Of a stretch of DNA of 64,000 nucleotides, positions 52,763 to 62,300 are shown in pieces (within the stretch, counting starts at the first letter, position 1; every line of letters starts with the position of its first letter). Origin of the DNA: Leptodesmis sichuanensis A121 (GTDB lineage: Bacteria > Cyanobacteriota > Cyanobacteriia > Leptolyngbyales > Leptolyngbyaceae); contig NZ_CP075171.1 of assembly GCF_021379005.1 (NCBI RefSeq), positions 5,208,001 through 5,272,000 of the forward strand, written 5' to 3'. The translations under genes and the position numbers were made by a program. A model generated the notes under the pieces. It had not been told where the DNA came from and did not search any database. It saw only the letters and a list, made by a program, of their open reading frames with translations.

Positions 52763-54274
52763 ATGCTGTGTGATTATTTGCAACTGATTCTGACGGCTCG
52801 CGTGTATGATGTCGCTCAGGAAACCCCACTGGAAGTAGCTCCCAACCTCTCAGCGCGGCTAAACAACAAACTGCTGCTAAAGCGGGAAGATATGCAGTCT
52901 GTCTTCTCCTTCAAGTTGCGGGGAGCCTATAACAAAATGGCCAAGTTGCCACCCGATCAACTGGCTCAGGGCGTGATCGCGGCCTCTGCGGGAAACCATG
53001 CCCAGGGAGTCGCACTCGGTGCCTGCCAACTGGGAACCAGAACCATGATTGTGATGCCTGTGACCACGCCGCAGGTGAAAGTAGATGCAGTGAAAGCCCG
53101 GGGAGGAGAGGTGATCTTACATGGCGATACTTACGATGATGCCTATGCCTATGCCCGTCAACTGGAGGAGGAAAAAGGCTTGACCTTCATTCATCCCTTT
53201 GATGACCCGGATGTGATTGCTGGACAGGGGACGATCGGCATGGAAATTCTCCGGCAATGGCAGCAACCGATTCATGCGATTTTTGTCGCGATCGGTGGCG
53301 GCGGGTTAATTTCCGGGATTGCCGCCTACGTGAAGCGCATTCGTCCAGAGATCAAAATCATCGGTGTAGAACCTGTGGATGCCGATGCCATGGCCCAGTC
53401 CTTAAAGGCAGGACATCGGGTACGCCTGCCCCAGGTGGGATTATTTGCCGATGGGGTAGCGGTGCGGGAAGTGGGGGAAGAAACCTTTCGCCTCTGTCAG
53501 CAGTATGTGGATGAAATCATCCTGGTGGATACGGATGATACCTGTGCCGCGATTAAGGATGTATTTGAAGACACCCGATCGATTCTGGAACCTGCCGGGG
53601 CACTGGCGATCGCAGGGGCCAAGGCTTATGTAGAACGGGAGCAAATCCACGATCAAACCCTGGTGGCTGTGGCCTGTGGCGCGAATATGAACTTCGATCG
53701 CCTGCGATTTGTGGCGGAACGGGCCGAACTGGGCGAACGCCGGGAAGCCATTTTTGCCGTCACCATTCCCGAAACGCCAGGGAGCCTGCGCAAGTTTTGC
53801 GAATGTATGGGCAAACGCAGTCTGACGGAGTTTAACTACCGGATTGCCGATCGCCAGGAAGCACACATTTTTGTTGGTGTACAGATTGAGAATCGAGCAG
53901 ATGCCGCCCGCATGGTAGAAAGCTTTGAACAGTGTGGCTTTAAGACGATCGACTTGACGGATGATGAACTGACCAAGCTCCATCTGCGGCACATGGTCGG
54001 TGGCCATTCTGCCCTGGCTCATGATGAATTGCTGTACCGCTTTGAATTTCCAGAGCGTCCAGGAGCCTTGATGAAGTTCGTCAGTTGCATGAGTCCCGAT
54101 TGGAATATCAGCCTGTTCCATTACCGCAACAACGGGGCCGATTACGGGCGCATCGTCGTGGGTATGCAGGTGCCGCCCCACGAAATGGCCGAATGGCAAA
54201 GTTTTCTGGATACACTTGGCTATCGCTATTGGGATGAAAGTCAGAACCCAGCCTACAAATTGTTTTTGGGCTAA
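52763..54274 (+). CDS. ilvA: Threonine ammonia-lyase (dehydratase), biosynthetic
   Basis: Converts threonine to 2-oxobutanoate and ammonia, the first step of isoleucine synthesis; PLP-dependent and feedback-inhibited by isoleucine. 503 residues: a catalytic domain (1-320) with PLP-Lys51 in FSFKLRGAYN, SAGNHAQGVA, the glycine loop IGGGGLISG and ACGANMNF, then two ACT-like regulatory domains (about 335-410 and 425-500, e.g. RFEFPERPGALMKFVS). The full length with both ACT-like domains marks the allosteric biosynthetic form. A HIP1-rich, typical host gene with no sign of damage. Confidence 0.97.
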   Translation: MLCDYLQLILTARVYDVAQETPLEVAPNLSARLNNKLLLKREDMQSVFSFKLRGAYNKMAKLPPDQLAQGVIAASAGNHAQGVALGACQLGTRTMIVMPVTTPQVKVDAVKARGGEVILHGDTYDDAYAYARQLEEEKGLTFIHPFDDPDVIAGQGTIGMEILRQWQQPIHAIFVAIGGGGLISGIAAYVKRIRPEIKIIGVEPVDADAMAQSLKAGHRVRLPQVGLFADGVAVREVGEETFRLCQQYVDEIILVDTDDTCAAIKDVFEDTRSILEPAGALAIAGAKAYVEREQIHDQTLVAVACGANMNFDRLRFVAERAELGERREAIFAVTIPETPGSLRKFCECMGKRSLTEFNYRIADRQEAHIFVGVQIENRADAARMVESFEQCGFKTIDLTDDELTKLHLRHMVGGHSALAHDELLYRFEFPERPGALMKFVSCMSPDWNISLFHYRNNGADYGRIVVGMQVPPHEMAEWQSFLDTLGYRYWDESQNPAYKLFLG

Positions 54275-54329
54275 GAGAGTATCGACTCAAGCACCCCTAC
54301 GATCGCCCTGCTTGTTAGATACGGCCTGG

Positions 54330-54455
54330 TTAACCCAGGATCGTCTTCAACCATTGCTGTTCGGCATCAGACAAGGGCGGCGGTGAATGATACCCCCTCG
54401 TTCTGTGGTCCCGCGATCGCGCCTGGTCGTTGATAATGAGCATGATTCTCGCCAT
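54330..54455 (-). CDS. Very short ORF, possible remnant (41 residues)
   Basis: ATG at 54453-54455 reads MARIMLIINDQARSRDHRTR, continues GYHSPPPLSDAEQQWLKTIL and one Gly, and stops at 54330. The ending looks like the C-terminus of a real protein, but the frame upstream is closed by a TGA nine codons before. Not recognised. It lies in the gene-poor stretch 54275-54507 between ilvA and the hpt remnant. Low confidence; it could be chance. Confidence 0.2.
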   Translation of the reverse strand: MARIMLIINDQARSRDHRTRGYHSPPPLSDAEQQWLKTILG

Positions 54456-54507
54456 GCTGCAGGGAGTCCTCTGATGCTTTCAACGATAGGTCATAGTGGT
54501 CAAACCA

Positions 54508-54802
54508 ATGGATCGAAAACTCGTTTGCCTCATTTCTCAGTCAGAAATCGCTGCCATCGTCAAACAACTGGCTCAATGTGGATACCGGGATTACCACTAC
54601 AACCGTTTTGGCTTACTTGGAGCGCTATCAACCTGCGTCCCTAAAGCTGTGCTCCTTGCTCGACAAACCTGCTCGCCGACGAGTGCCCGTCACGATCGAC
54701 TATCTGGGATTCACGGTTCCCGATCGCTTCATCGTGGGCTACGGAATCGATTATGCCCAGCAATATCGGCAACTTCCCGAAATTTATGCCCTGGAGGAAT
54801 AG
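54508..54802 (+). pseudogene. hpt: Hypoxanthine phosphoribosyltransferase gene with internal deletion
   Basis: The ATG at 54508 gives MDRKLVCLISQSEIAAIVKQ followed by LAQ, an HPRT N-terminus. About base 54577 the homology jumps to another frame reading VDTGITTTTVLAYLERYQPA, then LCSLLDKPARRRVPVTIDYL and DRFIVGYGIDYAQQYRQLPE, ending LEE at TAA 54800-54802. This is the HPRT C-terminal half, beginning inside the PRPP loop (usually EDIVDTG). About 75 residues of the core are missing and the parts are out of frame, so the enzyme cannot be made. HPRT salvages hypoxanthine and guanine with PRPP. Confidence 0.8.
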
Positions 54803-54874
54803 CATAGAGGTAGAGAGCCTTGGGTTTAAACATAAATCACCTGTTGCAGGAAAGGATGAAGGAGGAACTCGTCG

Positions 54875-55123
54875 ATGCTGACCTTTCATACGATGCTGGA
54901 GCCGGAGGAACATTGGAGCGATTTGCTGGATAAAGAGGTAATTTACCTGGGGGATGAAGCTTCTCCGATCGAGATTGTGGCGATGCCGGGAGGGATGGCA
55001 TCGGGGCGTACCAGCATCAGTATGCGGCTGGATTTACCAGATGGGCGGGTGGTGATTGTGGAGACAGCGCTGTATGAGTTGGCGAATGCGGTGCGGCAAA
55101 TTCAAGAACGGTTTGGGGAATAG
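54875..55123 (+). CDS. Small conserved-looking hypothetical protein
   Basis: 82 residues, acidic, beginning MLTFHTMLEPEEHWSDLLDK and ending VRQIQERFGE. A strong ribosome site GGAGGA lies eight bases before the ATG. Alternating hydrophobic pattern (EVIYLG, IEIVAMPGG, ISMRLDLPDGRVVIVETALYEL) suggests a small beta-rich fold with a C-terminal helix. No membrane segment or known motif. I do not recognise the family. It follows the hpt remnant after 72 bases and may once have been co-transcribed with it. Confidence 0.6.
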   Translation: MLTFHTMLEPEEHWSDLLDKEVIYLGDEASPIEIVAMPGGMASGRTSISMRLDLPDGRVVIVETALYELANAVRQIQERFGE

Positions 55124-55277
55124 TTCTGGGAGATTCATCTGGAGGCATTGTCCAGCAGACCATCGATGTCTGTTCGAAACGGCGATCGCACAGAATCCCC
55201 TTGAGTTGTCTGGGCAACGGCGAGGGGCAACCAGGGGGCGGGCGGTTCCTTGAGGCTGCCGATCCTCTGCAGGGAGG

Positions 55278-55618
55278 TTAAGGGGGAGGAGCCTCTGTCT
55301 GAGTGGGCGCAGGGGGCAATGCAGCAGGATTTGCAGAAGACTTAGCAGGAGGGGCAGGCGGATGGGAATCTGGCGGAGATGTCGTTGGGAAAGCTGCAGA
55401 AGTGGGTGATGGAGGCGGGGCGGTAGGCGCTACAGGTACAAACTTTGTTGTAAAAAGACTGCTTTTTATTGCAGAAAGGATACTTTTTCCAGGGGGATCA
55501 CTAAACTGATAGGTAGAAATGCACGCACATCATCAGTATTTCCAGGAGGATCTAGAGTGCGGAACCTGTCCATTGGTTGGTAGGTGGCCGTGAAGCTTTG
55601 AGCTTTTGAGGGTTTCAA
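55278..55618 (-). pseudogene. Frameshifted ORF with proline-rich C-terminus
   Basis: Frame A, from a TTG at 55616-55618, reads MKPSKAQSFTATYQPMDRFR, then TLDPPGNTDDVRAFLPISLV and IPLEKVSFLQ, and stops at 55466-55468. A one-base shift at about 55470 opens frame B, which continues AIKSSLFTTKFVPVAPTAPP and a Pro/Ala/Ser/Thr-rich tail to TAA at 55278-55280. Both halves look like coding sequence and join naturally, so a single-base indel has probably broken one gene. No ATG start is visible. Family not recognised. Some chance that this is not a gene at all. Confidence 0.4.
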
Positions 55619-55712
55619 GTTGCATGAGCGCTTTGAGGCAATAAGCTATGACCTGCCTATGAATTGTTGGACTGAAGGAAGGGACTAGAAGCGGTTTCAG
55701 CAGGGGGGGTCT

Positions 55713-56285
55713 ATGGCGGAGGAGCAACGGCAAAGGCTGGATGTCTATCTTCAGGAGTACGGCAAGCTAAAGGATGAGCAGGCTCAGCGGATTGGCTTTC
55801 GGGACAATCTGCTGTATGTGACGCTGGCGGTATTTGGGGCGGTGCTGGCGTTGGCGATGGGCGAGTATGCAAATCCCTATGCGCTGCTGGTGCTTCCGTG
55901 GGCCAGTCTGGTGTTGGGTTGGACATACCTGGTTAATGATTGGAAGATTACAGCGATCGGCCAGTACATTCGCTACACGCTGGTTGAGAAAGTCAGTGAG
56001 CTGACGGGTGAAGCCGATAAAGGCATTGAAGCAGTTGAATCGCTTTTTGGCTGGGAACTGGCTAACAGACGCGATCCACAGCGTAAACTCCGCAAGATCC
56101 AGCAATTGATTGTGGATGAAATTGCATTTGTCCTGTCCGGCATGGTGGCGTTGGTCGCCTTTTGGAAACAGATGCCACCTGCAATACCATTAGAGGCGCA
56201 AGTTTTGAGCTGGATAGAGCTTGTCCTTCTGGTGATTTTAGGAATACAGATTTTTACTTATGCTGACTTGGGAAAGGGGAAATAG
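55713..56285 (+). CDS. Four-helix membrane protein of the conflict-system cassette
   Basis: 190 residues: a charged N-terminal helix (EEQRQRLDVYLQEYGKLKDE), two adjacent transmembrane helices (LLYVTLAVFGAVLALAMG and LLVLPWASLVLGWTYLV), a cytosolic loop of about 60 residues, and two more helices (EIAFVLSGMVALVAFW and WIELVLLVILGIQIFTYA). Conserved-looking WTYLVNDWKI follows helix 2. No enzyme motif. It starts at an ATG with a G-rich site just upstream and precedes the nucleosidase gene by 64 bases on the same strand. In such cassettes membrane proteins often act as the pore-forming or membrane-sensing component; that role here is inference. Confidence 0.78.
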   Translation: MAEEQRQRLDVYLQEYGKLKDEQAQRIGFRDNLLYVTLAVFGAVLALAMGEYANPYALLVLPWASLVLGWTYLVNDWKITAIGQYIRYTLVEKVSELTGEADKGIEAVESLFGWELANRRDPQRKLRKIQQLIVDEIAFVLSGMVALVAFWKQMPPAIPLEAQVLSWIELVLLVILGIQIFTYADLGKGK

Positions 56286-56349
56286 CATCAATTGTTTCAC
56301 TGTTTGAAAATCTTTTATAAATTTTCTTCGAAAAGGAGATTGCTAAAAT

Positions 56350-57453
56350 ATGTCATCAGTTGACTTCGTTATTATTACGCCCCTTCCCGAGGAAAGAGAT
56401 GCAATTCTCAAAAAGCTTGAGAAGTTTTGCACCTGCAAGAAGGGAGATCCTGATCAACAAGATATCCAGATTTACTATTCTTGTGACTTACCTGTGAATT
56501 TCCCCTCAGGGAAGCAAGGAGCTTATAAAGTTGTTGTTATGCCTCTATTGGGGATGGGGCGATCGGGGGCTAGTGTTGCAACAGTGAATGCTATTCATCG
56601 GTGGCACCCCCGCTATGTCATTCTTGTGGGTATTGCAGGAGGAAATGTTGAGAGGAATATCAAGCTTGGAGATGTTCTCGCACCAGGGCAAATTGTAGAT
56701 TATGAATTACAGAAGTTAACTTCTGATGGAGTGGAAGTTCGTTGGCAAGCTTATCCTACAGATCAAAGATTACTAGGAGCAGTTCAGAACTTCACAGATA
56801 GGAATGCTTGGCAGGAATTGATAATAACCCCAAGATCAGATGATAGCTTACCACAATGTTATCACGATGGCTCGGTCGCCTCAGGAGACAAAGTAGATGC
56901 TGTTCGTAGGGTATTTACTCAATACAAGAAAGTGTGGCCTAAGCTCCTTGGCATAGAAATGGAGGCTGGTGGTGTTGAAATTGCCACAATTCAAGCAGCC
57001 CACAGTCCAGGTTTCTTTATGATCCGTGGTGTTTCTGACCTGGCTGATGAGGAAAAGGATTCGGAAGAGGTAAAGAAATGGCGACTTTATGCCTGTGATG
57101 TTGCAGCAGCCTACACAGTTGCACTGCTCAGAAGTGGGCCAGTTCCATTGCAAACTCCTCCAGATGCAAATGGTTCTATCATTCCTAATAAAGAGGAGTT
57201 TTTAAAAGCAGTAAGCGAATGTTCCACAATGAAGGATCGTCACAAACGAGAAACTTTAGTTAAAAGCTTACCTCCTCATATCAGGGATAACATAACGCGA
57301 CGGGATGCTACCCTCAGCGACGTTGCAGAAATTGTTGAGACTTGCTCTGAATATCCTACTGGAATCGAAGAACTTGTGCGAAGAATAGAATTTTATGAGA
57401 ACGGAACGATTGCCATGAGCAATATTCGTAAATTGTTTGAGCAGGCACATTGA
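56350..57453 (+). CDS. MTA/SAH-type nucleosidase with C-terminal adaptor (effector-associated) domain
   Basis: 367 residues. Residues 1-265 are a purine/MTA-SAH nucleosidase-phosphorylase fold: VDFVIITPLPEERDAI, the phosphate or ribose loop ILVGIAGG, the catalytic Glu region IEMEAGGVEIA and FMIRGVSDLAD with the acid/base Asp. Residues 280-367 form a separate helical domain (EFLKAVSECSTMKDRHKR, then SDVAEIVETC and GIEELVRRIEFYE). It matches two domains in the next gene's product and resembles the death-like effector-associated domains (EAD2 type, as I recall them). The nucleosidase would cleave an N-glycosidic bond in a nucleotide or nucleoside. As a tethered effector it may deplete an essential nucleotide on activation. 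AGGAG lies 13 bases before the ATG. Confidence 0.88.
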   Translation: MSSVDFVIITPLPEERDAILKKLEKFCTCKKGDPDQQDIQIYYSCDLPVNFPSGKQGAYKVVVMPLLGMGRSGASVATVNAIHRWHPRYVILVGIAGGNVERNIKLGDVLAPGQIVDYELQKLTSDGVEVRWQAYPTDQRLLGAVQNFTDRNAWQELIITPRSDDSLPQCYHDGSVASGDKVDAVRRVFTQYKKVWPKLLGIEMEAGGVEIATIQAAHSPGFFMIRGVSDLADEEKDSEEVKKWRLYACDVAAAYTVALLRSGPVPLQTPPDANGSIIPNKEEFLKAVSECSTMKDRHKRETLVKSLPPHIRDNITRRDATLSDVAEIVETCSEYPTGIEELVRRIEFYENGTIAMSNIRKLFEQAH

Positions 57454-57504
57454 CAATAGTGCTTGTCTCGCTCAATGAAATTGATTCCCCGCCAGAGGTA
57501 GAGC

Positions 57505-59292
57505 ATGATTTCAATAGATAATCCTACAACTAGGTTCGAGTTTGACCTAGATAATAACTGGGAAGAGTTCTACAAGCTCTTATCCAAGTGTTCACCATTT
57601 GGAGATCGTAAGAAGCGAGACACTATACTTAAACACCCCCACTTAATAGATCTTGATCCAACTCGCAGTGACGCAGGGGATATTTATGACATCACCGAGA
57701 TTGTCAACTGTTTCATGCAGCATCGTGGCAAAATCAATGAATTGATTTACCTCATTGTTAGCTATGAATCGTCAAATTTTTCCATTCCAGTTAAAAATTT
57801 ACTTGCATTTTGGAAATATAAATGTCCAAGAGGATGGAAGAAATGGAAAAAAATGTATTATGCGCAAATAATTGATAATTCACTTGAGCTTTTTAAGGGG
57901 ATTTTAGTAGAGTTTCCAGAAATAAAGTTTGTTAGCATTGTAAATGCTTTGAAAGAGTGTAGCATAACAAGTGATCATCAAAAAATAGAAAAGATCATTT
58001 CTGACCTTGGCTTGAATGGAATCGGTGAATTCGATGATGTTTGGGATGAGTTAGATGAAATTGTCTTACGAATACATTCTTCGTCTGGCAGCATTAAGTC
58101 TCTGATTGATGCAATTTATAGCTTTAAGGAAGGAGATCTTCTTCCAATTCTAAAAGTGTTGAAGGAATGGGAGCAAATCCTCCCTGAGGATTACAAGGAA
58201 TGGCAACAACAGAATCTTGAGGATCTCAAGCAAGATGAGAGCCTTCAAGAAAAAGAAAACATAGATTTTATCAAAGAAAACCTTCCTACTCTTTTCAACT
58301 TACTGCAAGAAAACCAGACCAAGCAGAAGTTTACTACTTTTCCTACTATCACTTTTTCAGAAGACAAGGAGAAGAAAACACCTGCTGAAAAGAAAATATC
58401 TACAATAGGTACTAGTGCCACTGAAAGCCTTAAGTCCCTGCCTAGTAGGCCTGTCATAAGTGAGATAGGAAAAGCAGTACATTATGATACCTATGAGATT
58501 GTTAGCGAGTTCTATGGCATGGTTCAAGATAGCCTGAACCGAGACAAAGAGATAAAACATGTAATTTTAGGTGTGCATGGTCCCAGAGCCACGGGCTTTT
58601 CAAGTTTAGTAGAACGGCTTAAGATAATTTGCAAGGAAATACCCTCCTCACAAACTAAATTGTTATATTCGAATCTTAATCTTGAGCATGCTCAGCAGGT
58701 TAATAAAAACTTTATATTGACGCTTATCTCTTCAATTCAAAATAAAGCTGAGTTGTGTTCAAGCATGAATGCAATCTATCAAACAAATGATCTTGATGAA
58801 ACATATGAGAAATTAGAAGATAGTGTAAAACCATCAGAGAATGAATTGTGCAAGAATCTTACAGAATGTCTCAATAACTTTTCACAGAAGAATGGATGTA
58901 TAGTCATCCTTTTCTTTAAAGGTTTTGAGAAAGTTAAAGATAAGCCCGTTGGAAGGCTATTAATCTCTTGGCTTCAACGTTATGCATGGAAACTGGCAGG
59001 CAAGCTTATTGTCGTCATTACTAGTGAAAAAACATCAATTGAGAAATCAGGTCTAGAAGATTTAGGTGAGAAAACTGAATTTAAAATCATCTTAATGGAA
59101 CCTAAGAAAATTATGGATTTTAAAGATTACTTGGAATGGGCCAATTACCTTGGCTACAAGTGGATTAAACAAGGTGATCTTGAGTTTATCAATAAGCTTA
59201 GTCCTAATGATGAAATTAATCCGGACAACTTTCGTGAAAAGCTTGAAAATCTAGATAAATATCTGCATCCAAAAGACAATACTGTCTGTTGA
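57505..59292 (+). CDS. Two adaptor domains plus degenerate (inactive) STAND-like P-loop domain
   Basis: 595 residues. Two copies of the adaptor domain lie at about 12-100 (FYKLLSKCSPFGDRKKRDT) and 140-235 (IVNALKECSITSDHQKIEK), then a Lys/Glu-rich linker (about 245-310). A P-loop NTPase-like domain fills 320-590. Its Walker A position reads VHGPRATGFSSL (near 355), lacking the essential GK[ST]. The Walker B strand IVILFFKGFEKV (near 463) lacks the acidic pair. This matches the inactive-STAND class described in bacterial conflict systems. No other recognisable domain. Strongly AT-rich, without HIP1 sites. The stop is 14 bases before the next start. It probably bridges the nucleosidase (through adaptor pairing) and the TPR protein. 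Confidence 0.8.
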   Translation: MISIDNPTTRFEFDLDNNWEEFYKLLSKCSPFGDRKKRDTILKHPHLIDLDPTRSDAGDIYDITEIVNCFMQHRGKINELIYLIVSYESSNFSIPVKNLLAFWKYKCPRGWKKWKKMYYAQIIDNSLELFKGILVEFPEIKFVSIVNALKECSITSDHQKIEKIISDLGLNGIGEFDDVWDELDEIVLRIHSSSGSIKSLIDAIYSFKEGDLLPILKVLKEWEQILPEDYKEWQQQNLEDLKQDESLQEKENIDFIKENLPTLFNLLQENQTKQKFTTFPTITFSEDKEKKTPAEKKISTIGTSATESLKSLPSRPVISEIGKAVHYDTYEIVSEFYGMVQDSLNRDKEIKHVILGVHGPRATGFSSLVERLKIICKEIPSSQTKLLYSNLNLEHAQQVNKNFILTLISSIQNKAELCSSMNAIYQTNDLDETYEKLEDSVKPSENELCKNLTECLNNFSQKNGCIVILFFKGFEKVKDKPVGRLLISWLQRYAWKLAGKLIVVITSEKTSIEKSGLEDLGEKTEFKIILMEPKKIMDFKDYLEWANYLGYKWIKQGDLEFINKLSPNDEINPDNFREKLENLDKYLHPKDNTVC

Positions 59293-59306
59293 AAGGAGTA
59301 AAGAAT

Positions 59307-62300
59307 ATGTCTTCAGGTTTAACGGAAGCTGAGATTTCATTCATAAGTATTACAAGTGAAATTCTACAGAATGTTGCTCAAAATGATAATGCATTCTATC
59401 GAGCAGTTTTCGTCTGCTCCATCCCCCGCTGGCTTAACAGAGACGTTATAGCGGGTATGTGCATCCCTGAGGTAGAAGAGTTTTCAGCTGAAGAAATATT
59501 GGAAAAGGTTCAATCTCTCCCTTTTTGCCAATCGCACTCAACTCGACAATCTACCTGGGTATTAAATCCATTATTTCGAGATTATTTGATTAACAATCAA
59601 TCAAACACTGAGCAGAAAAAATTACACTCACGAGCAGCGACAGTCTTCAAGCAGTTGTTAGATGCAAAAAGACTGAGTAGTGAGAAGAAGTTTCAAGACT
59701 TGGACTGGCAAGAGATTGCCACGGAATGGGTATATCATCTCTTGCACGTTAACCCCGATGAAGGGCTAAAAACGGTACGTTGGCTCTGTGCCCAGGCGCT
59801 AGCACAACCTGTGTATGGCCCGATGTGGGAGGTAGATTTTTGTCTTCAGTTCTTGAATGGTCTGGATTGGCCGTCAGAGGCGACGCAGGTTGAGGCATCA
59901 ATTCGTCAGTTGAAAGACGGGTTCAAGGCACTGGCTGCGTATCAAGATGTGAAAGCTCTGGCCATGGCTAAGAGCTTGGCTGAAGTCCCTGAGTTGACCC
60001 TGGAAGAAAAGGCAGAACTCCACTACTGGATCGGAACGGTTCATTTGTATCAGGAAGGGCGTTTGGCACCTGCTCTGGAAGAACTTGAACAGGCCCTGGA
60101 CTGCAACCAAAAACTCAGGGCTGCCCAATCAAACACCTCAGAGAAAGAGCGAAAAATTAATGCTGATGCAGCACGAATCCATGCTGCGATCGCAGATGTT
60201 TATGCGCCTAATCCTTCTGTAGCTCGCTACGATCTGGCTCTCAGGCACGCTGAAATGGCGCGAGATCTGGCTCCCGATCGAGTGACTGGCTATCTTGCTT
60301 TAGGTAATACCTACGCCGCTCAAGAAAAGTGGCATCAAGCAGAAGAATTTTACAAGGAAGCAACTAGAGTTGAGCCAGAGAATGCTGATGGCTATTGGGC
60401 ACTCAGTAGAGTTTATCAAGCCACCAAGCAAGTGGACAAGGCGCGAGCCCACATTAAAAAAGCTGTCAAAAAAGATTGCAGCTACTATTACGATGCATTG
60501 ATCCGCAGGGGAGACACATACTTTGGTGTCCGGCAGTTTGACGAGGCTAGAAAAAAATATAGCCAAGCGAAAAAAGAATTCCCCGATCGCATTGACGCAT
60601 ACATCGCTTTAGCTCAACTATATTCTAGCTACGGGAGTATGTATCCCAATGTGGGGCAGTCAGACCGGGCAGAAAGGCTTTATCAAGAAGCGATTAAGAA
60701 GGCTCCCGATATGGCTGATGGATATACGGCTCTGGCAACAATGTACGAGAACCAGGGAAAGTGGGAACGTGCGATTCATATTTGCCAGCAAGCCATAGAG
60801 AAGGGAGTGAATAACCAGAAACAAATTTATCTCATTCTTAGCCGAATCTATCGTCAACAGGATCGCTTATGTGATTTGATAAAAACCCAAAACACAATCG
60901 TTGCAGATCCCTTATGTGGTGATGCTTTTGAGAAGTATGCGGCTTGTTGTGCTGTAGGTGACGCTTACTTGGCTAAGGCTTGGAAACTAAGAAGTGGCCC
61001 TGGAGCGCAAGGGGGTAATCCTGAGCAACAGACTAAGTTTAAAGCTTTAGCCAGAGAACAGTTTGAAAAGGCATTACAAGTTGATGACCACCGTGCCTGG
61101 GCTTATTTATCCCTGGTTCGTTTGGCAGTATTGTGCAAAGATGAGTCAGAGATTCAGAAGTGGAAAGCGCAGGTCAGGGAGAAAGTGCCTTGGGCGCAAT
61201 ATGATCTTTTAGTCGGTTTAGGAGAAGCTTACAAAGATAACTTTCAGGGTGAAGCTTCTGAAAAATGTCTGAAAGATGCAATCGCTATGGCTCATGAATG
61301 TGAGCATGATTGTAAAATCGCCTGGAGTGATCTTGCCAACCTCTATCAATGGCAAGGCAATTTAACTGCTTGTGAGGATGCCTGGCAACATCTCGTCGAA
61401 GCTGATCCGACGTTGCAGTATGAGCGTTTTATTACCTTAGGCCAAGCCTTTGGCAGTGTCGGGAACGACCAAAAAGCGCGTGAGCTTTATGAGGCAGCAA
61501 AAGCTTTAGAATCCAAAACCGCTGATGCCTATCTGTATCTAGCAGTGCTGGATGAACAAGCGGGAGATTGGGGTGCGGCTGTGAAAAATTATTACAGAGC
61601 AGCAACTTTAGCACCAGACTTTGCAGCATTTTGCTATGGAAGCATTTCAAATATCTACTGGAAGCAGCAAGACTATGACAATGCTAAATCTTTCGCTGAA
61701 ATTGCCATCCAATTTGATGCAGAACAAGTTGATGGTCATCTTGCGCTGGCCAAGGCTAACATTATGCAGTCTGCTTTAGAGGCTATTCAAACTAATAGAA
61801 GGCTTTTAGAGTCAGGAGTCTCTCCTGATGAACTTGATAAAATCTATCGTTCTAGCTTGGACTTTGTTCAACCAGATAGGAAGCGATTGGATAAATGGTT
61901 CTCTGCTGATGAACTCTACAATTTTGACCTTGAGATCGCCAACTTTTTTAACTCAGAGTTGCAAGCTTATCAAATCGCTCAGGAACTTTACGAAAAACTT
62001 ATCGAATGCACCCCTAAAAATAATCAGAAGCCTGATTCCTACATTGGCCTAGCACAGGCAATGCTGGCACAGAAGCAGCCTCAAGAAGCAACGAATCTCC
62101 TGGTCTTCTGGTGGAAATGGTATTTAAAGATACAGAAAGAGCGACCCCTGAAACCGGAGGTGCTTGACTTTTGGTCTATTAGTCTTGCTTATCACCTCAC
62201 ATCCAGAAGCAGCGAAGCAACAAGACAATACTGGTCACTGATTCATCGGTATTTAACTCAAGCCTTAAAGATCGATGGTGTCAATGTCAATGCGTATGTG

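Noticed and set aside
53441-54199. 252-residue open frame antisense to ilvA
   Set aside because: It lies wholly within the well-supported ilvA gene in a GC-rich region, and its product has low-complexity His/Gly/Phe composition and no recognisable fold.
55124-55277. Possible small gene after the 82-residue hypothetical protein
   Set aside because: Frames here are short or closed and have no ribosome site. The stretch contains one HIP1 site and nothing else I can support.
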